Positions 1 through 8,753 of a DNA stretch of 64,000 nt are shown in pieces. The position numbers and the translations under genes are program-made. Numbering within the stretch: position 1 is the stretch's first letter; each line of letters starts with the position of its first letter. The DNA is from Paenibacillus allorhizosphaerae (lineage in GTDB: Bacteria; Bacillota; Bacilli; Paenibacillales; NBRC-103111): NCBI RefSeq assembly GCF_910594985.1, contig NZ_CAJVCE010000008.1:280086-344085 (forward strand), written 5' to 3'. A model generated the notes under the pieces. The model saw only the letters and a list, made by a program, of their open reading frames with translations. It did no database searches and had not been told where the DNA came from.

Positions 1-699
1 GGTTGGAAATCGACGGACGGCAACATGATCTTCGCGCAAACCCCGGGCCACCGTGCATGGCTCTGGATTTACGATAGCGTGGAAGGGCCGGAAAGGAACC
101 GCTATATTAGTGAGTTGATTGACGCGCTGCGCGGCATTTCAATACCCGGCATATGCAGCGGGCCGGAAACGGCGGAGCGGTTTGCAGCGGCGTATTCGAA
201 AGATCGGCGCTGTATGTTCCGGACGCATATGGCAATGGAAGCTTACTACTGTCCGAAGGTTATTCGCCCTTTGAATGTGAACGGAACGATGCGCCGGGCG
301 TCGCGGCAAGACGCGGAGACGGTTGCCGGATTTCTTGCGAATTTCTCTACGGATGCGTATGGGGTCCGTTCCGAGCCTTCGGTGCAGCGGCTGGCGGCCG
401 AGCGTATGATTGATGCCGGTAACTTATGCCTGTGGCTTGTGAACGGCATTCCCGTGTCGATGGCGAACATCGCGCATCGTTCTGCAAGACATGCGCGGAT
501 CAACAGCGTGTTTACTTCACCTCGGCATCGTAAGAACGGCTACGCCAGCGCGCTTGTTGCCGAGCTATGCGCGGTCATACGAAGTGAGTACCTGGTGCCG
601 ATTCTGTATGCGGATTTGAAAAATCCCGACTCCAACAAACTGTACGCGGGCATCGGGTTTGTCGGTTGCGGGAAAATAGCGGATTTGAAGTTTACGTGA
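1..699 (+). CDS. GNAT family N-acetyltransferase (5' end outside window)
   Basis: The reading frame is open to the first base of the window, so the true start probably lies upstream; the first internal ATG is at 25. The last 130 residues form a GNAT acetyltransferase fold: the segment around 485-560 gives INSVFTSPRHRKNGYASALV, where the R-x-x-G-x-A stretch is the acetyl-CoA pyrophosphate loop, and the end (ADLKNPDSNKLYAGIGFV) is the usual GNAT beta5-alpha4 region with the N-x-x-S-N-x-L-Y-x-x-I-G-F signature. About 90 residues precede the catalytic domain, as in the two-domain GNATs common in Bacillales. The substrate cannot be inferred. It ends 260 bases before the convergent broken VOC gene. 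Confidence 0.85.
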   Translation, partial: GWKSTDGNMIFAQTPGHRAWLWIYDSVEGPERNRYISELIDALRGISIPGICSGPETAERFAAAYSKDRRCMFRTHMAMEAYYCPKVIRPLNVNGTMRRASRQDAETVAGFLANFSTDAYGVRSEPSVQRLAAERMIDAGNLCLWLVNGIPVSMANIAHRSARHARINSVFTSPRHRKNGYASALVAELCAVIRSEYLVPILYADLKNPDSNKLYAGIGFVGCGKIADLKFT

Positions 700-960
700 A
701 AATGAGCAGCGAGCCGGGGGAGACCGGGAAAGTGTTATTTGCAGCAGCCTTCACCAGCACGCGCTTCCACTATCGGCCGGTATGGGACGCTGCGCAAGCA
801 GCGATGTCTCCGGGTGTGCCGCAGGCTACGACGGAACCTCTGCCGCGCCGCCCTCCGGGCCTATCGGATCTAATCAGCCGTCATCATGACGTCGAGAATC
901 GGATTGCTTGCAAGCGACGGTAGTTCTTCTGACCGCCATGCAATCGCTTCTGCGCCGCCG

Positions 961-1632
961 CTAAAACGTTCTGATGTTAAACCGGTTGCCGTCCGGATCG
1001 AAAAGATGAAACTTCGCGAGCCCCTTCAAGCTGCCTTCGATATCGCCGACGGCGATGTTTTGCTCGGAAAGGAACCGGCGGTATTTCACAAATGCCGACT
1101 TTTCGACGTAGGTGAACGGTCTTGCCCGTTCATCTTTGTGAATGTCTGTGTCCATGTCCCAGAGGACCGCGATAAATATCCGTGATGTCCTCGCCGTTTT
1201 CCGACATCTCGCTGTGCAGCTTTTTCAGATCGCGTACTTTAAAGCACCAACGGATATTCGATTGTGCCGCCTCCGGCAGCGTCATCCGGTCGTCGCAGTA
1301 AATCCATACGCCCCATTGCAGCTCGGTGTTAATGTACGCGTCGCTTTTGAATTGTTTGCCGGATCGTTTCCAACCGGCATATTTCTCAAACCATGCGATC
1401 GTTATTCGTGCCGTTCTCTGGGGACGTGAATCGTGCCTCCGTCATAGATGACCCTCGGTATGCAGTAAGCATCGATTTGCCGCTCGCTGAAGACGGCAGC
1501 CTCCTGATTGCCGTTTTCCGCGTTCCCTTGGATTACTCTGAAGGCTTTTGGAACGGCAACAGGCTTATAGCCGTCGGTATTTTTTTGACCCGTCAAATCG
1601 TTCTGATTTCGATTCATAGCATTTTCACCCAT
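961..1632 (-). pseudogene. VOC/glyoxalase-superfamily gene broken by frameshifts
   Basis: Three pieces in different frames on the minus strand together make one VOC-like protein. Piece 1 runs from an ATG at 1632 (GGAGG at 1641-1645) to a stop near 1402 and ends with the first VOC strand (VIYDGGTIHVPRERHE). Piece 2, about 1400 to 1150, continues with IAWFEKYAGWKR and a middle strand (ELQWGVWIYCDD). Piece 3, 1155-961, ends FHLFDPDGNRFNI, the classic C-terminal VOC strand carrying D-P-D-G-N. Neither frame change looks programmed. It follows the AraC gene by 13 bases, so it was probably the second gene of that operon. A further open stretch (EAIAWRSEELPSLASN...) down to about 884 may be more of the original tail. 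Sequencing error cannot be excluded. Confidence 0.6.
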
Positions 1633-1645
1633 ACGTATTGCCTCC

Positions 1646-3064
1646 TTATTGTTCAATTATCGGGATATAGCATCGCACCGACGTCGATCGTTCCAGATCG
1701 TCTCCATCGCCCGCAACGTATTCAGCAAACCATTGCCTGTTTTCATCGAGCGCGTAGGTCTCGTTTGCATACAGCCAGCGGTGCATTTTGTCGAGCAAAC
1801 CGGTCATCAGCCCGTACGCGCCGGCGGTGAGACAGGCGTACAGCCCGCCGCCTAACGTATGGAAGCGCAGGGGAGCATCGAGGGAAATGCCGTCAACGCA
1901 TGCGCAACAAGCGCGATCAGGGTGTAGTGCTGCCTTGGCGAAACTTTCGGAGACCCACACCGAGTTGTGCACATTCTCCGGAATCGAAACGCTGAGCTCG
2001 TACCAATAGCCATCCTCCGGCTCAACGCCGTAGCTGTACGACATGAACAGCCGCAGCTCCGTCGTTCCCGTCATGCCCGTGCGCATCAGCCAAGAAGTCA
2101 GCTCGTGATCCGCCTGTTTCCGGGCTTCCGGCCCGTATGCTCTGCAAGCGACAACCGCAAACGGATCGATCGTTACCGTTTCGAGCGCAGCCGCCGGTTC
2201 CGGCTTTCGTTTCACCGGAAGGTAAAGCTTCAGGCGGGTTATGCGCCCTTGGTAAGTAAGAAACTCTTCGACATACGAGTGGTCTCCGAGCTCAAACGCG
2301 CTTCGGGGAAGCCACTCGGACAACAGCCGGTCCCAAGCGGCGACAATTTGCGGTCCGCTCGTTTCCGCGCTTTTGCCGACAGCGTACAGCCCGCCGGGAA
2401 ACGTCGCGACGTGAAAGTCGTCCGAAGCGGCACATGCACCGGTATCCGGCAAAGGGATCATGATATCGTAGCCGTAAGGCAGTTCCCATGAAGCGAGCTC
2501 GACGTTCGAGCCGAATAACCGGATCCGCTCCATCGGCCATCCGGCTTGTTCCAACTTCGCGAACACAATGCGGTAAGCTTCTTCTTCGATCCCTTCCGGC
2601 GACGATGCGCGATGCCGGTAAACGGCCGTTTGCAGCGGCGGAAAGCGAATGACCGATACGTCGGGGTACCGATCGAAAAGCTCTTTTTCCCCCACATACG
2701 AAACGTCTGCAAATAGATTTAAGGCTTCGAACGTGTAATACAGATCGGCGTTCCGATACGCTCCGGGCGTCATGCCTGCTACTTTTTTGAACATTTTCGT
2801 AAAGGCTTGGTACGAATCGAAGCCGCAGTCGAACGCGATATTCCACACCAGCTTGTCGGAATGCCGCAAATGCATCGCCGACATGCTGATGCGCCGTTTA
2901 CGAATGTATTCTTTAATCGGATGGCCGGTGAGCGAATAGAAGGCTCTGTACAAATGAGGTACGGACATGAACGCCCGATCGGCGATCTGCTGCAGCTCTA
3001 AAGGCTCGTATAAATGATCTTCAATATAATCGATTGCTTGTTGTACGCAATGTATATATTTCAT
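1646..3064 (-). CDS. AraC-family regulator with two GyrI-like effector domains
   Basis: This is a cytoplasmic transcription factor of about 472 residues. Residues 1-105 carry the AraC/XylS double helix-turn-helix: an N-terminal IDYIEDHLYEPLELQQIA and the second signature (IAFDCGFDSYQAFTKMFKKVAGMTPGAYR) near residues 75-100. Two successive domains of about 150 residues follow, each resembling GyrI/AraC effector-binding folds (P-x-x-T-A-V-Y-R-H starts the first; FAVVACRAYGPEARK the second). The N-terminal DNA-binding order matches the Rob/SoxS-GyrI class that senses small hydrophobic or cationic molecules. The ATG at 3064 is preferred over upstream ATGs at 3076 and 3094 because GGGGTG precedes it by six bases. 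It is divergent from the LacI gene and probably co-transcribed with the broken VOC gene. Confidence 0.88.
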   Translation of the reverse strand: MKYIHCVQQAIDYIEDHLYEPLELQQIADRAFMSVPHLYRAFYSLTGHPIKEYIRKRRISMSAMHLRHSDKLVWNIAFDCGFDSYQAFTKMFKKVAGMTPGAYRNADLYYTFEALNLFADVSYVGEKELFDRYPDVSVIRFPPLQTAVYRHRASSPEGIEEEAYRIVFAKLEQAGWPMERIRLFGSNVELASWELPYGYDIMIPLPDTGACAASDDFHVATFPGGLYAVGKSAETSGPQIVAAWDRLLSEWLPRSAFELGDHSYVEEFLTYQGRITRLKLYLPVKRKPEPAAALETVTIDPFAVVACRAYGPEARKQADHELTSWLMRTGMTGTTELRLFMSYSYGVEPEDGYWYELSVSIPENVHNSVWVSESFAKAALHPDRACCACVDGISLDAPLRFHTLGGGLYACLTAGAYGLMTGLLDKMHRWLYANETYALDENRQWFAEYVAGDGDDLERSTSVRCYIPIIEQ

Positions 3065-3239
3065 CGAACACCCCATTTGCAGGATACGTCTCATTTTTTT
3101 CCAGTGTAGCAGAATGGCGGTGGCGGAGGGTGTATTTTTTTATCAAAATCGATGGTTCCGGATTTTCACGATATCGGGTATCCGAAGGGTACCAACCGGC
3201 TTTCGATTTATTTCGTGTTTGGCGATTATAAACATTTAG

Positions 3240-3269
3240 TTGAAATATTAATTAACTTTTAGTTAAAAT
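3240..3269 (+). promoter_or_regulatory. Candidate sigma-A promoter with embedded operator for the LacI gene
   Basis: TTGAAA (3240-3245) and TAAAAT (3264-3269) are separated by 18 bases. The spacer contains TTAACT-TTT-AGTTAA (3252-3266), an inverted repeat whose half-sites match the perfect palindrome at 4489-4508. A repressor bound here would block polymerase, suggesting autoregulation. The direct copies TTTAGTTGAAATA and TTTAGTTAAAATA lie in the same stretch. Confidence 0.5.
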
Positions 3270-3306
3270 AGTAAATAAGCTAAAAAAGAAGTGAAGGAGC
3301 ATTTGA

Positions 3307-4341
3307 TTGAAGCCTACCATACAAGATATTGCTAACATAGCCGGGGTATCCAAAGCAACCGTCTCCTTGGCTTTAACGGATCATCCGCGGATTTCGAGCG
3401 AAACGAAAATAAAAATCCGCAATATTGCCAAAGAAATCGGATACGCGAAAGGGATGGCCGTCGTCTCGGAAAAAACAAAAACCGACGTATCGCTTGGCGT
3501 CCTGTATCTCGGCGGCAACCACGACATGGAAAAAGGATTTTTCCGCGATACCCTTATGGGCATATGCGAAGAAGCCGCCCGATCCGAATTCGACGTAACG
3601 ATGATCGGGATTCATATGGACGGGAAAAACAATGTAGAGGAAAATATAACGAACAGAGTCATCAAGTCCGGAGTCGACGGAATCATTATTATAACGAATA
3701 ACCATCAGCTAACCGGATTTGACAAGCTGCTCGAGATGCGGTTCCCGATGGTATTTGTCGGCAGCAGGAAAGTCGCCGGCTACAGCAACCCGCTGCATTG
3801 CGTGTCTTCGGACAACTATAATGGCGGGAGAATGGCAACGGAATATTTGCTGGGCCTTGGTCATAAACAAATTGCGATGGTCATCCCTCAGGGGGCGCCT
3901 CATTGGGAAATGGAGCGGGTGGACGGTTATTGCGCCGCGCTGCGAAATGCCGGTTTGACCTCTAGCGATTACCGCGTGATCCGGGTGAACAGTCTCTATC
4001 AAGCGGAGGATGAATGCTGGCGGGAACTGGATCGTATGGATTGTACCGCCATATTTGCGGTCAATGCCAGAGTAGGCATCACCTTGCTGCATTATTTGCG
4101 AAATACGGGAAAGAAAATTCCCGATCAGGTCTCGTTGATCGTTTTTGACGACTTCCCTTCCTTTTCGCTTGAAGATCCTCCCGTGTCCGTCATTATGCAG
4201 GATAAGAAAACGTTGGGCACCATGTCGACGAAGCTGCTTGCCGACATTTTGGGCAATACCAATGAATACCCGAGACAAATCATGATTCCTACACAGCTTA
4301 TTGAAAGAAAATCATGCATGGCGCAGGATCGAGTCGAATAA
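3307..4341 (+). CDS. LacI-family transcriptional regulator
   Basis: This 344-residue protein begins with the LacI helix-turn-helix (TIQDIANIAGVSKATVSLAL, residues 3-22) and hinge helix, followed by a periplasmic-binding-protein-like sugar sensor (about residues 60-335) with the expected closing motif near VSLIVFDDFPSFSLEDPPVSVI. The start is a TTG at 3307, with GGAG at 3296-3299. The next genes on the same strand are a sugar-binding lipoprotein, a secreted beta-helix protein, an oxidoreductase and an alpha-mannosidase, so it is inferred to control uptake and breakdown of a mannose-containing or similar glycan. Related AT-rich inverted repeats occur before this gene, before the binding-protein locus and before the oxidoreductase. 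The inducer is unknown. Confidence 0.92.
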   Translation: MKPTIQDIANIAGVSKATVSLALTDHPRISSETKIKIRNIAKEIGYAKGMAVVSEKTKTDVSLGVLYLGGNHDMEKGFFRDTLMGICEEAARSEFDVTMIGIHMDGKNNVEENITNRVIKSGVDGIIIITNNHQLTGFDKLLEMRFPMVFVGSRKVAGYSNPLHCVSSDNYNGGRMATEYLLGLGHKQIAMVIPQGAPHWEMERVDGYCAALRNAGLTSSDYRVIRVNSLYQAEDECWRELDRMDCTAIFAVNARVGITLLHYLRNTGKKIPDQVSLIVFDDFPSFSLEDPPVSVIMQDKKTLGTMSTKLLADILGNTNEYPRQIMIPTQLIERKSCMAQDRVE

Positions 4342-4375
4342 TCGAGCGAATCCACTACGCGCAATGGAAACGATG

Positions 4376-4408
4376 GCCGGACCGATTGACGTTCCGGCTA
4401 TTTGTTGT
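4376..4408 (+). terminator. Candidate terminator after the LacI gene
   Basis: GCCGGA (4376-4381) pairs with TCCGGC (4393-4398) around an 11-base loop and is followed by a T-rich stretch, TATTTGTTGTTG. The stem is short, so this is a modest call. Confidence 0.4.
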
Positions 4409-4488
4409 TGCGATTTCTTTAGCACACAGAAAGAAAGAGTCGCGATGTAACTGATGACATGCAGCAAATTATTTTGAATGCTAAAATA

Positions 4489-4508
4489 ATTAACTTAATT
4501 AAGTTAAT
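4489..4508. promoter_or_regulatory. Perfect 20-bp palindrome, candidate LacI operator
   Basis: The core TTAACTTAATTAAGTTAA is self-complementary over 20 bases including the flanking A and T. It lies 16 bases upstream of the -35 box at 4525. The half-site TTAACT/AGTTAA recurs before the LacI gene (3252-3266), and AAGTTAA recurs before the oxidoreductase (8754-8760). The assignment to the adjacent LacI protein is inferred from position. Confidence 0.5.
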
Positions 4509-4524
4509 AATTAAATAAAAATTG

Positions 4525-4553
4525 TTGAAAATATAAATAAATGATCTTATAAT
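4525..4553 (+). promoter_or_regulatory. Sigma-A promoter for the solute-binding locus
   Basis: TTGAAA (4525-4530), a 17-base spacer, then a consensus TATAAT (4548-4553). It would drive a long leader across the gene remnant at 4810-5090 and into the intact solute-binding gene at 5152. The perfect palindrome sits just upstream of the -35 box. Confidence 0.6.
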
Positions 4554-4809
4554 GTTAACGAGATACGAATAGGTGTTAAATACATAACCGACCAGGGGGA
4601 ATGCATTCATAAAAGAGAGTCGCAGCGGATTGAAAGTGTGTCGACGCAGGAGGGGTCAAGCGTAATACTGTGAGGAGTGATACATCCATCTATAGGAGCA
4701 GTCGGGAGCCGGCAATTTTACTTTTTATGAAAACGGTTACAATACTTTTTCTCGACTTTGTGAAATTCGCGGTTAACCGGGATATGAAACTGTTTAACGG
4801 GGTGATGAG

Positions 4810-5090
4810 GTGAACATTGCGGCAAAATTGACAGGCTTGGCTGTGCCGGACATAACCGTGACCGGTTGCACCAATGGAGTGAAGCCGATCGAAAGAGATG
4901 ATAAGGAACAGAGAAGTCTACGATCAAATCGGGCAAAGCCCGGCCCCGGCCCCTGCGACAAGATACGATGCCATTGCCAAAACAGCCGTGAATTCCGCCT
5001 TCAACAAAGTAAGCACCGACCAGCTCGATGTGAATACATCCTTTAGGCAAGCGGAGGAAGACATCAACAAACAGATTGAGGCGAGTCGAA
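4810..5090 (+). pseudogene. Collapsed remnant of a solute-binding lipoprotein gene
   Basis: Two fragments in different frames match the beginning and the end of the intact gene that follows. The first, from a GTG at 4810, resembles a decayed lipoprotein signal (LAVPDITVTGCTNG). The second, about 4930-5090, encodes APATRYDAIAKTAVN then LDVNTSFRQAEEDINKQIEA, which aligns with the C-terminus of the downstream protein (IPATKYDAIAKSELN then KDVNTVLRETEQNINKKIEE). Roughly 350 central residues are missing. It looks like a tandem duplicate that lost its middle by deletion. It has no complete reading frame and presumably acts only as a leader sequence now. Confidence 0.7.
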
Positions 5091-5151
5091 AAAGTAACGT
5101 AATGCTGTACATTCATCTCAATCTCAATTCAAAAAGGGAGGTCGAAAAACA

Positions 5152-6441
5152 ATGTCCCATTGGCGCAAATGGGTTGTACCGTTCCTAGCTGTAACCGTTT
5201 TCTCGCTATCGGCCTGCTCCGGCAAGCAAAGCGATGAGCGCGGAAAACAACAAACCGGGCAAACGACGGAACCGGTGACGATCGTTTATTTCAACGAGGT
5301 CGGCGGAACCGGCATCGTGGAATCGGTTGAGAGGCAGGTGAAGGAAAAGTTTCCTCATATTACGTTGAAAATGATCCAAAATGCGAAGGGAAGCAGCATT
5401 CAGGAAGTGCTGAGCAGCGGAACGACGCCGGATCTGATCTCGGGCTCGCTCGGATTGCTGTGGACGCTGAAAGACTTGCAGCTCTTGTCCGACCTGACGC
5501 CGCTCATCCAAAAATACAAATTCGATATGAACCGTTTGGTGCCGAATGTCGCGGATTCGGTCAAATCTTATTCGGACAACGGGGACCAGCTGCTGGCGAT
5601 GCCTTTTTTCCTTAACAACACCGCTCTGTTTTACAACAAAAATATTTTCAATAAGTTCGGCGTCCCTTATCCGAAAGACGGCATGACCTGGGAAGAGCTG
5701 TACGATGTCGTGAAGAAAGTGTCCCGTACGGCGGACGGCGTAGAATACAAAGGGTTTCAAATGAATTCTTTGAACATCGTGTATAAAGACCAATTAGGGC
5801 TGCCTCTTGTGGACCCGAAAACGAATAAAGCTGCGGTCAATGTCGATGGATGGAAAAGATGGATGGATGTCATGGCCGGCTTGCACAAAATTAACGGGAA
5901 CGCCCCGGCCGGCAACGTGGAGGACAACTTTATGAACAAACAAATTTTGGCGACGCGTACCGGACCGAACATTCTCGATCAGATTCCAGCCGCCGCAGCG
6001 AAGGGATTGGATTGGGATGTGGTAACGCTGCCTGTATTTTCCGGTGCGAAGGAGATCGGCTCCCAGCTGAACGCCCCTTATTTTGGCGTTCCGCCGACAA
6101 GCAAGCACAAGGAAGAAGCGTTTCAAATCATTGCGGCTATGTTGTCCGACGAAGCGCAGACGCAATTGTCCAGACAAGGCAGAATACCGGTAATCAACAA
6201 TGACAATGCAGTCAAAGCGTATGCGGCGGATTTACCGGGCATGGAAGGAAAAAATTTGCAGGCCTTCTTTAAGGAGAAAATCGCCAAACCCATCCCGGCA
6301 ACGAAGTACGATGCGATCGCCAAATCAGAGCTGAACGCCCGATTGGCCGATATTTATCAAGGCGGCAAGGATGTAAATACAGTGCTGAGAGAAACGGAGC
6401 AAAACATCAACAAGAAGATTGAAGAAATGTTGAAACAATAA
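5152..6441 (+). CDS. Extracellular solute-binding lipoprotein (ABC type, family 1)
   Basis: This 429-residue lipoprotein is predicted to capture a sugar at the outer face of the membrane. Residues 1-22 form a lipoprotein signal with the lipobox LSAC (Cys22 lipidated). The mature part is a family-1 binding protein: FYNKNIFNKFGVPYPKDGMTWEEL (about residues 162-185) is the hallmark of this subfamily, and the C-terminus carries KDVNTVLRETEQNINKK. The ATG at 5152 has GGGAGG eight bases upstream. No permease or ATPase gene follows; the next gene, 21 bases away, encodes the exported beta-helix protein. Three further intact paralogues lie in the window (28973, 30394, 51995). It is probably controlled by the LacI protein. 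Confidence 0.93.
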   Translation: MSHWRKWVVPFLAVTVFSLSACSGKQSDERGKQQTGQTTEPVTIVYFNEVGGTGIVESVERQVKEKFPHITLKMIQNAKGSSIQEVLSSGTTPDLISGSLGLLWTLKDLQLLSDLTPLIQKYKFDMNRLVPNVADSVKSYSDNGDQLLAMPFFLNNTALFYNKNIFNKFGVPYPKDGMTWEELYDVVKKVSRTADGVEYKGFQMNSLNIVYKDQLGLPLVDPKTNKAAVNVDGWKRWMDVMAGLHKINGNAPAGNVEDNFMNKQILATRTGPNILDQIPAAAAKGLDWDVVTLPVFSGAKEIGSQLNAPYFGVPPTSKHKEEAFQIIAAMLSDEAQTQLSRQGRIPVINNDNAVKAYAADLPGMEGKNLQAFFKEKIAKPIPATKYDAIAKSELNARLADIYQGGKDVNTVLRETEQNINKKIEEMLKQ

Positions 6442-6462
6442 AACGAAGAATGGAGGGTAGCA

Positions 6463-8643
6463 ATGTACGAAGACAATCTTCACGAAAAGCTCATGAAACA
6501 AGGCCTGCCGGTGGATGGGATCGAAGGGGGCCCGAACATCCGGAACGGCAAGCTCAGCCGGCGCAAGCTGTTATCTTCTCTCGGCATGGCAGGCGTTGCC
6601 ATTGCAGGCGGGGGCTTGCTCGGTCCGCTGGAGGTCCATGCGGCAGAGGGGGCGCCGCCGCCGGGCGATCCTGCCAACAAGGCGGGCAAGGCAGGAGTCG
6701 TGAAAAGCGTCGACCAACTGCGGGTTACGCCCGGCGAATATGACGGGCAGCATGTGAACCTGCTGGGCTATTACGCCGGCAGCCCCGGCAGTGGCGGCGG
6801 TGTGCTGTTCTGGGATGCGGCCGGCACGGAAGCGGACAACGGCGGAACGGTGTTTGCCGTCGCCGGGACGCCGGTCGGGCGCTGGAAGCGAAGCTATTCG
6901 GCGCGGGTCCATCTCGCCTGGTTCGGGTGCGACGGCCGGGGCTTGCAGGACGACTCCGCACGTGTTCAAGCGGCGGTGAATACGCTTGTGTCCGGGGGCG
7001 TGATCGAATATGGCAGCGGCAAGATCAAAATTGCGAGGACGATCAAGGTGGAAGCCGTGCCGATCGTGTTCGAAGGCGCCGGAAGCACGGACAATGACGG
7101 GTTTAGTACGCAATTTATCGTTGCCACGGGCACCGATCACGGTTTTCTGCTTTCCGGCGTTCGCGGTGGAGGCTTCACGGGATTGCAGCTGCGCGGAGAA
7201 GGATTGACCGGGGGCAGCTTAGTCGCTACCGAACGCCGGGGCGGAACAGGCAATTATATGCTTTCTTTTTATAATGTCCGCTTCAAGAACGGGTATAACG
7301 GCATGACGTTAAGAGCGTGCAATACGGTCAGATTTCAAAACTGCGTATGGAGCGGGTTTAACGGCGAACAGGTCATTTTGCTGAACGGGTTGGACGATGA
7401 ATCCAGGGCCGATCCTGTTGAATTCGTGCAGTGCGGCATCTCGGCCGGATCGAATCCGAATACGGATAACGTGGTGATTGACGGGATGGGCGGCTCGATC
7501 AAATTTTTTGCGACTGCCATCTTGTTCGGACGGCACGGCTTGTGGTTGCGTAATACGACGGGACAAAAAGGGACGCCCAAATTTTTATATTTCGAGGGCG
7601 GCGGATTCGAAAACGGCGAAGGCGTTCCAGTATTGCTGGAAGCGGGCGCACAAGCTCAATTCGCCAATACATACATTTCGTGCGACGGCCAGGAGGATAA
7701 CGTCCGGATAACGTCCGGCTTTACCGGCAGCGCCACCTTTGTCGGCAGCGTCATCCGGGGATGCGGCCGGAACGGGATCGACATCGACTCGTCGCGTGTG
7801 ACGATTACCGGCTGTCTGATCGGCAACAACGGCAGAACGGCGCACACGGCATTTGCCCGCACGATTACCGGCGTTGCCGGCAGCGGCTCCGGCGGCATCC
7901 GGGTAACGACGCAAGCGGCGCACGGCTGGGCGACCGGCGACAGAATAACGGTTCAAGGGGTGGCCGGCACTACGGAGGCCAACGGCAAATGGAAAGTAAC
8001 CGTCGTTAGCCCAACGCAATTCGATCTGCAGGGCGCGGCTTTTGCCAACGGTTATATATCGGGAGGGTCGGCATGGCGGAACGGCGCCGGCATCCATATC
8101 AGGCCGGGCGCGTCGAGAGTCGTAGTGGCGGGCAACGCCGTCGGATCGCTTGCGGACGGTGTCTCCCGGCAAGATTACGGGATTGTCAACGAAGCGGCGG
8201 ATGTGCTGGTTAGCGGCAATGATCTGAGCGGAAATACGGCCGGACCGTACCTGATTTTGGGATCTTCGACGAGCCAGACGAGGTTCTCCGGAAATAAAGG
8301 CGTCGAGCAAATCGACGGTTGGTTAAGCGCGCAACTATCGGGTGCGGTCGCTAACGGACTGTATGATCTGAAAAGCTTTTTATATTTGGACGGCCAGCAA
8401 ATAAGAATCGTGAAGGTAACCCGCAAGCTTGCTTCGGGGACCTGCGATGTGCGGCTGGACGCAGATGGCTCAAGTGCGGGCGGCAATCCCGTCGCTGCCT
8501 CATCGACGCTGCAGACAACCAATATAACGCCTCCATTTTCGATTGACGGCATGAGCAAACCGAGAAAACTGCAGCTTAGAGTACTCAACGCTTCTTCGGC
8601 AGCGGATTTGGACGTACAGTTCGCCTATCAGGTTATGAGCTGA
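6463..8643 (+). CDS. Tat-exported right-handed beta-helix (pectate lyase-like) protein
   Basis: This 726-residue protein starts with a twin-arginine signal (LSRRKLLSSLGMAGVAIAG, residues 29-47), implying export in a folded state. Residues 75-150 (DQLRVTPGEYDGQHVNLLGYY...) are the leader domain typical of Pectate_lyase_3-like proteins. Residues 150-460 and 540-640 are repetitive beta-helix rungs with many G-N-x and V-x-F-x-x-C repeats. An inserted module at about 466-537 (TTQAAHGWATGDRITVQGVA) resembles the FCCH-like domain found in phage tail-associated proteins. The C-terminal 90 residues look like a beta-sandwich. GGAGGG precedes the ATG. It is likely a polysaccharide lyase, hydrolase or binding protein; no catalytic residues could be assigned with confidence. 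Confidence 0.8.
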   Translation: MYEDNLHEKLMKQGLPVDGIEGGPNIRNGKLSRRKLLSSLGMAGVAIAGGGLLGPLEVHAAEGAPPPGDPANKAGKAGVVKSVDQLRVTPGEYDGQHVNLLGYYAGSPGSGGGVLFWDAAGTEADNGGTVFAVAGTPVGRWKRSYSARVHLAWFGCDGRGLQDDSARVQAAVNTLVSGGVIEYGSGKIKIARTIKVEAVPIVFEGAGSTDNDGFSTQFIVATGTDHGFLLSGVRGGGFTGLQLRGEGLTGGSLVATERRGGTGNYMLSFYNVRFKNGYNGMTLRACNTVRFQNCVWSGFNGEQVILLNGLDDESRADPVEFVQCGISAGSNPNTDNVVIDGMGGSIKFFATAILFGRHGLWLRNTTGQKGTPKFLYFEGGGFENGEGVPVLLEAGAQAQFANTYISCDGQEDNVRITSGFTGSATFVGSVIRGCGRNGIDIDSSRVTITGCLIGNNGRTAHTAFARTITGVAGSGSGGIRVTTQAAHGWATGDRITVQGVAGTTEANGKWKVTVVSPTQFDLQGAAFANGYISGGSAWRNGAGIHIRPGASRVVVAGNAVGSLADGVSRQDYGIVNEAADVLVSGNDLSGNTAGPYLILGSSTSQTRFSGNKGVEQIDGWLSAQLSGAVANGLYDLKSFLYLDGQQIRIVKVTRKLASGTCDVRLDADGSSAGGNPVAASSTLQTTNITPPFSIDGMSKPRKLQLRVLNASSAADLDVQFAYQVMS

Positions 8644-8711
8644 ACGTAAACCAAATGGAAGAATAAAGTACGGAGAGGGACCGCTTTCTTGTTGATTCTT
8701 GTAAAAAATAG

Positions 8712-8740
8712 TAGTCAACAAATAAACTGTATTGTATAAT
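8712..8740 (+). promoter_or_regulatory. Sigma-A promoter for the oxidoreductase-mannosidase operon
   Basis: TAGTCA (8712-8717), a 17-base spacer and a consensus TATAAT (8735-8740). The element lies in a 177-base AT-rich gap and gives the two downstream genes their own promoter. Confidence 0.5.
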
Positions 8741-8753
8741 TCGTTTAGCATAT

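Noticed and set aside
4898..5188. Frame of 96 codons considered as an independent small gene
   Set aside because: Its sequence is the C-terminus of a solute-binding protein followed by out-of-frame read-through into the next gene's start; it is treated as part of the remnant.
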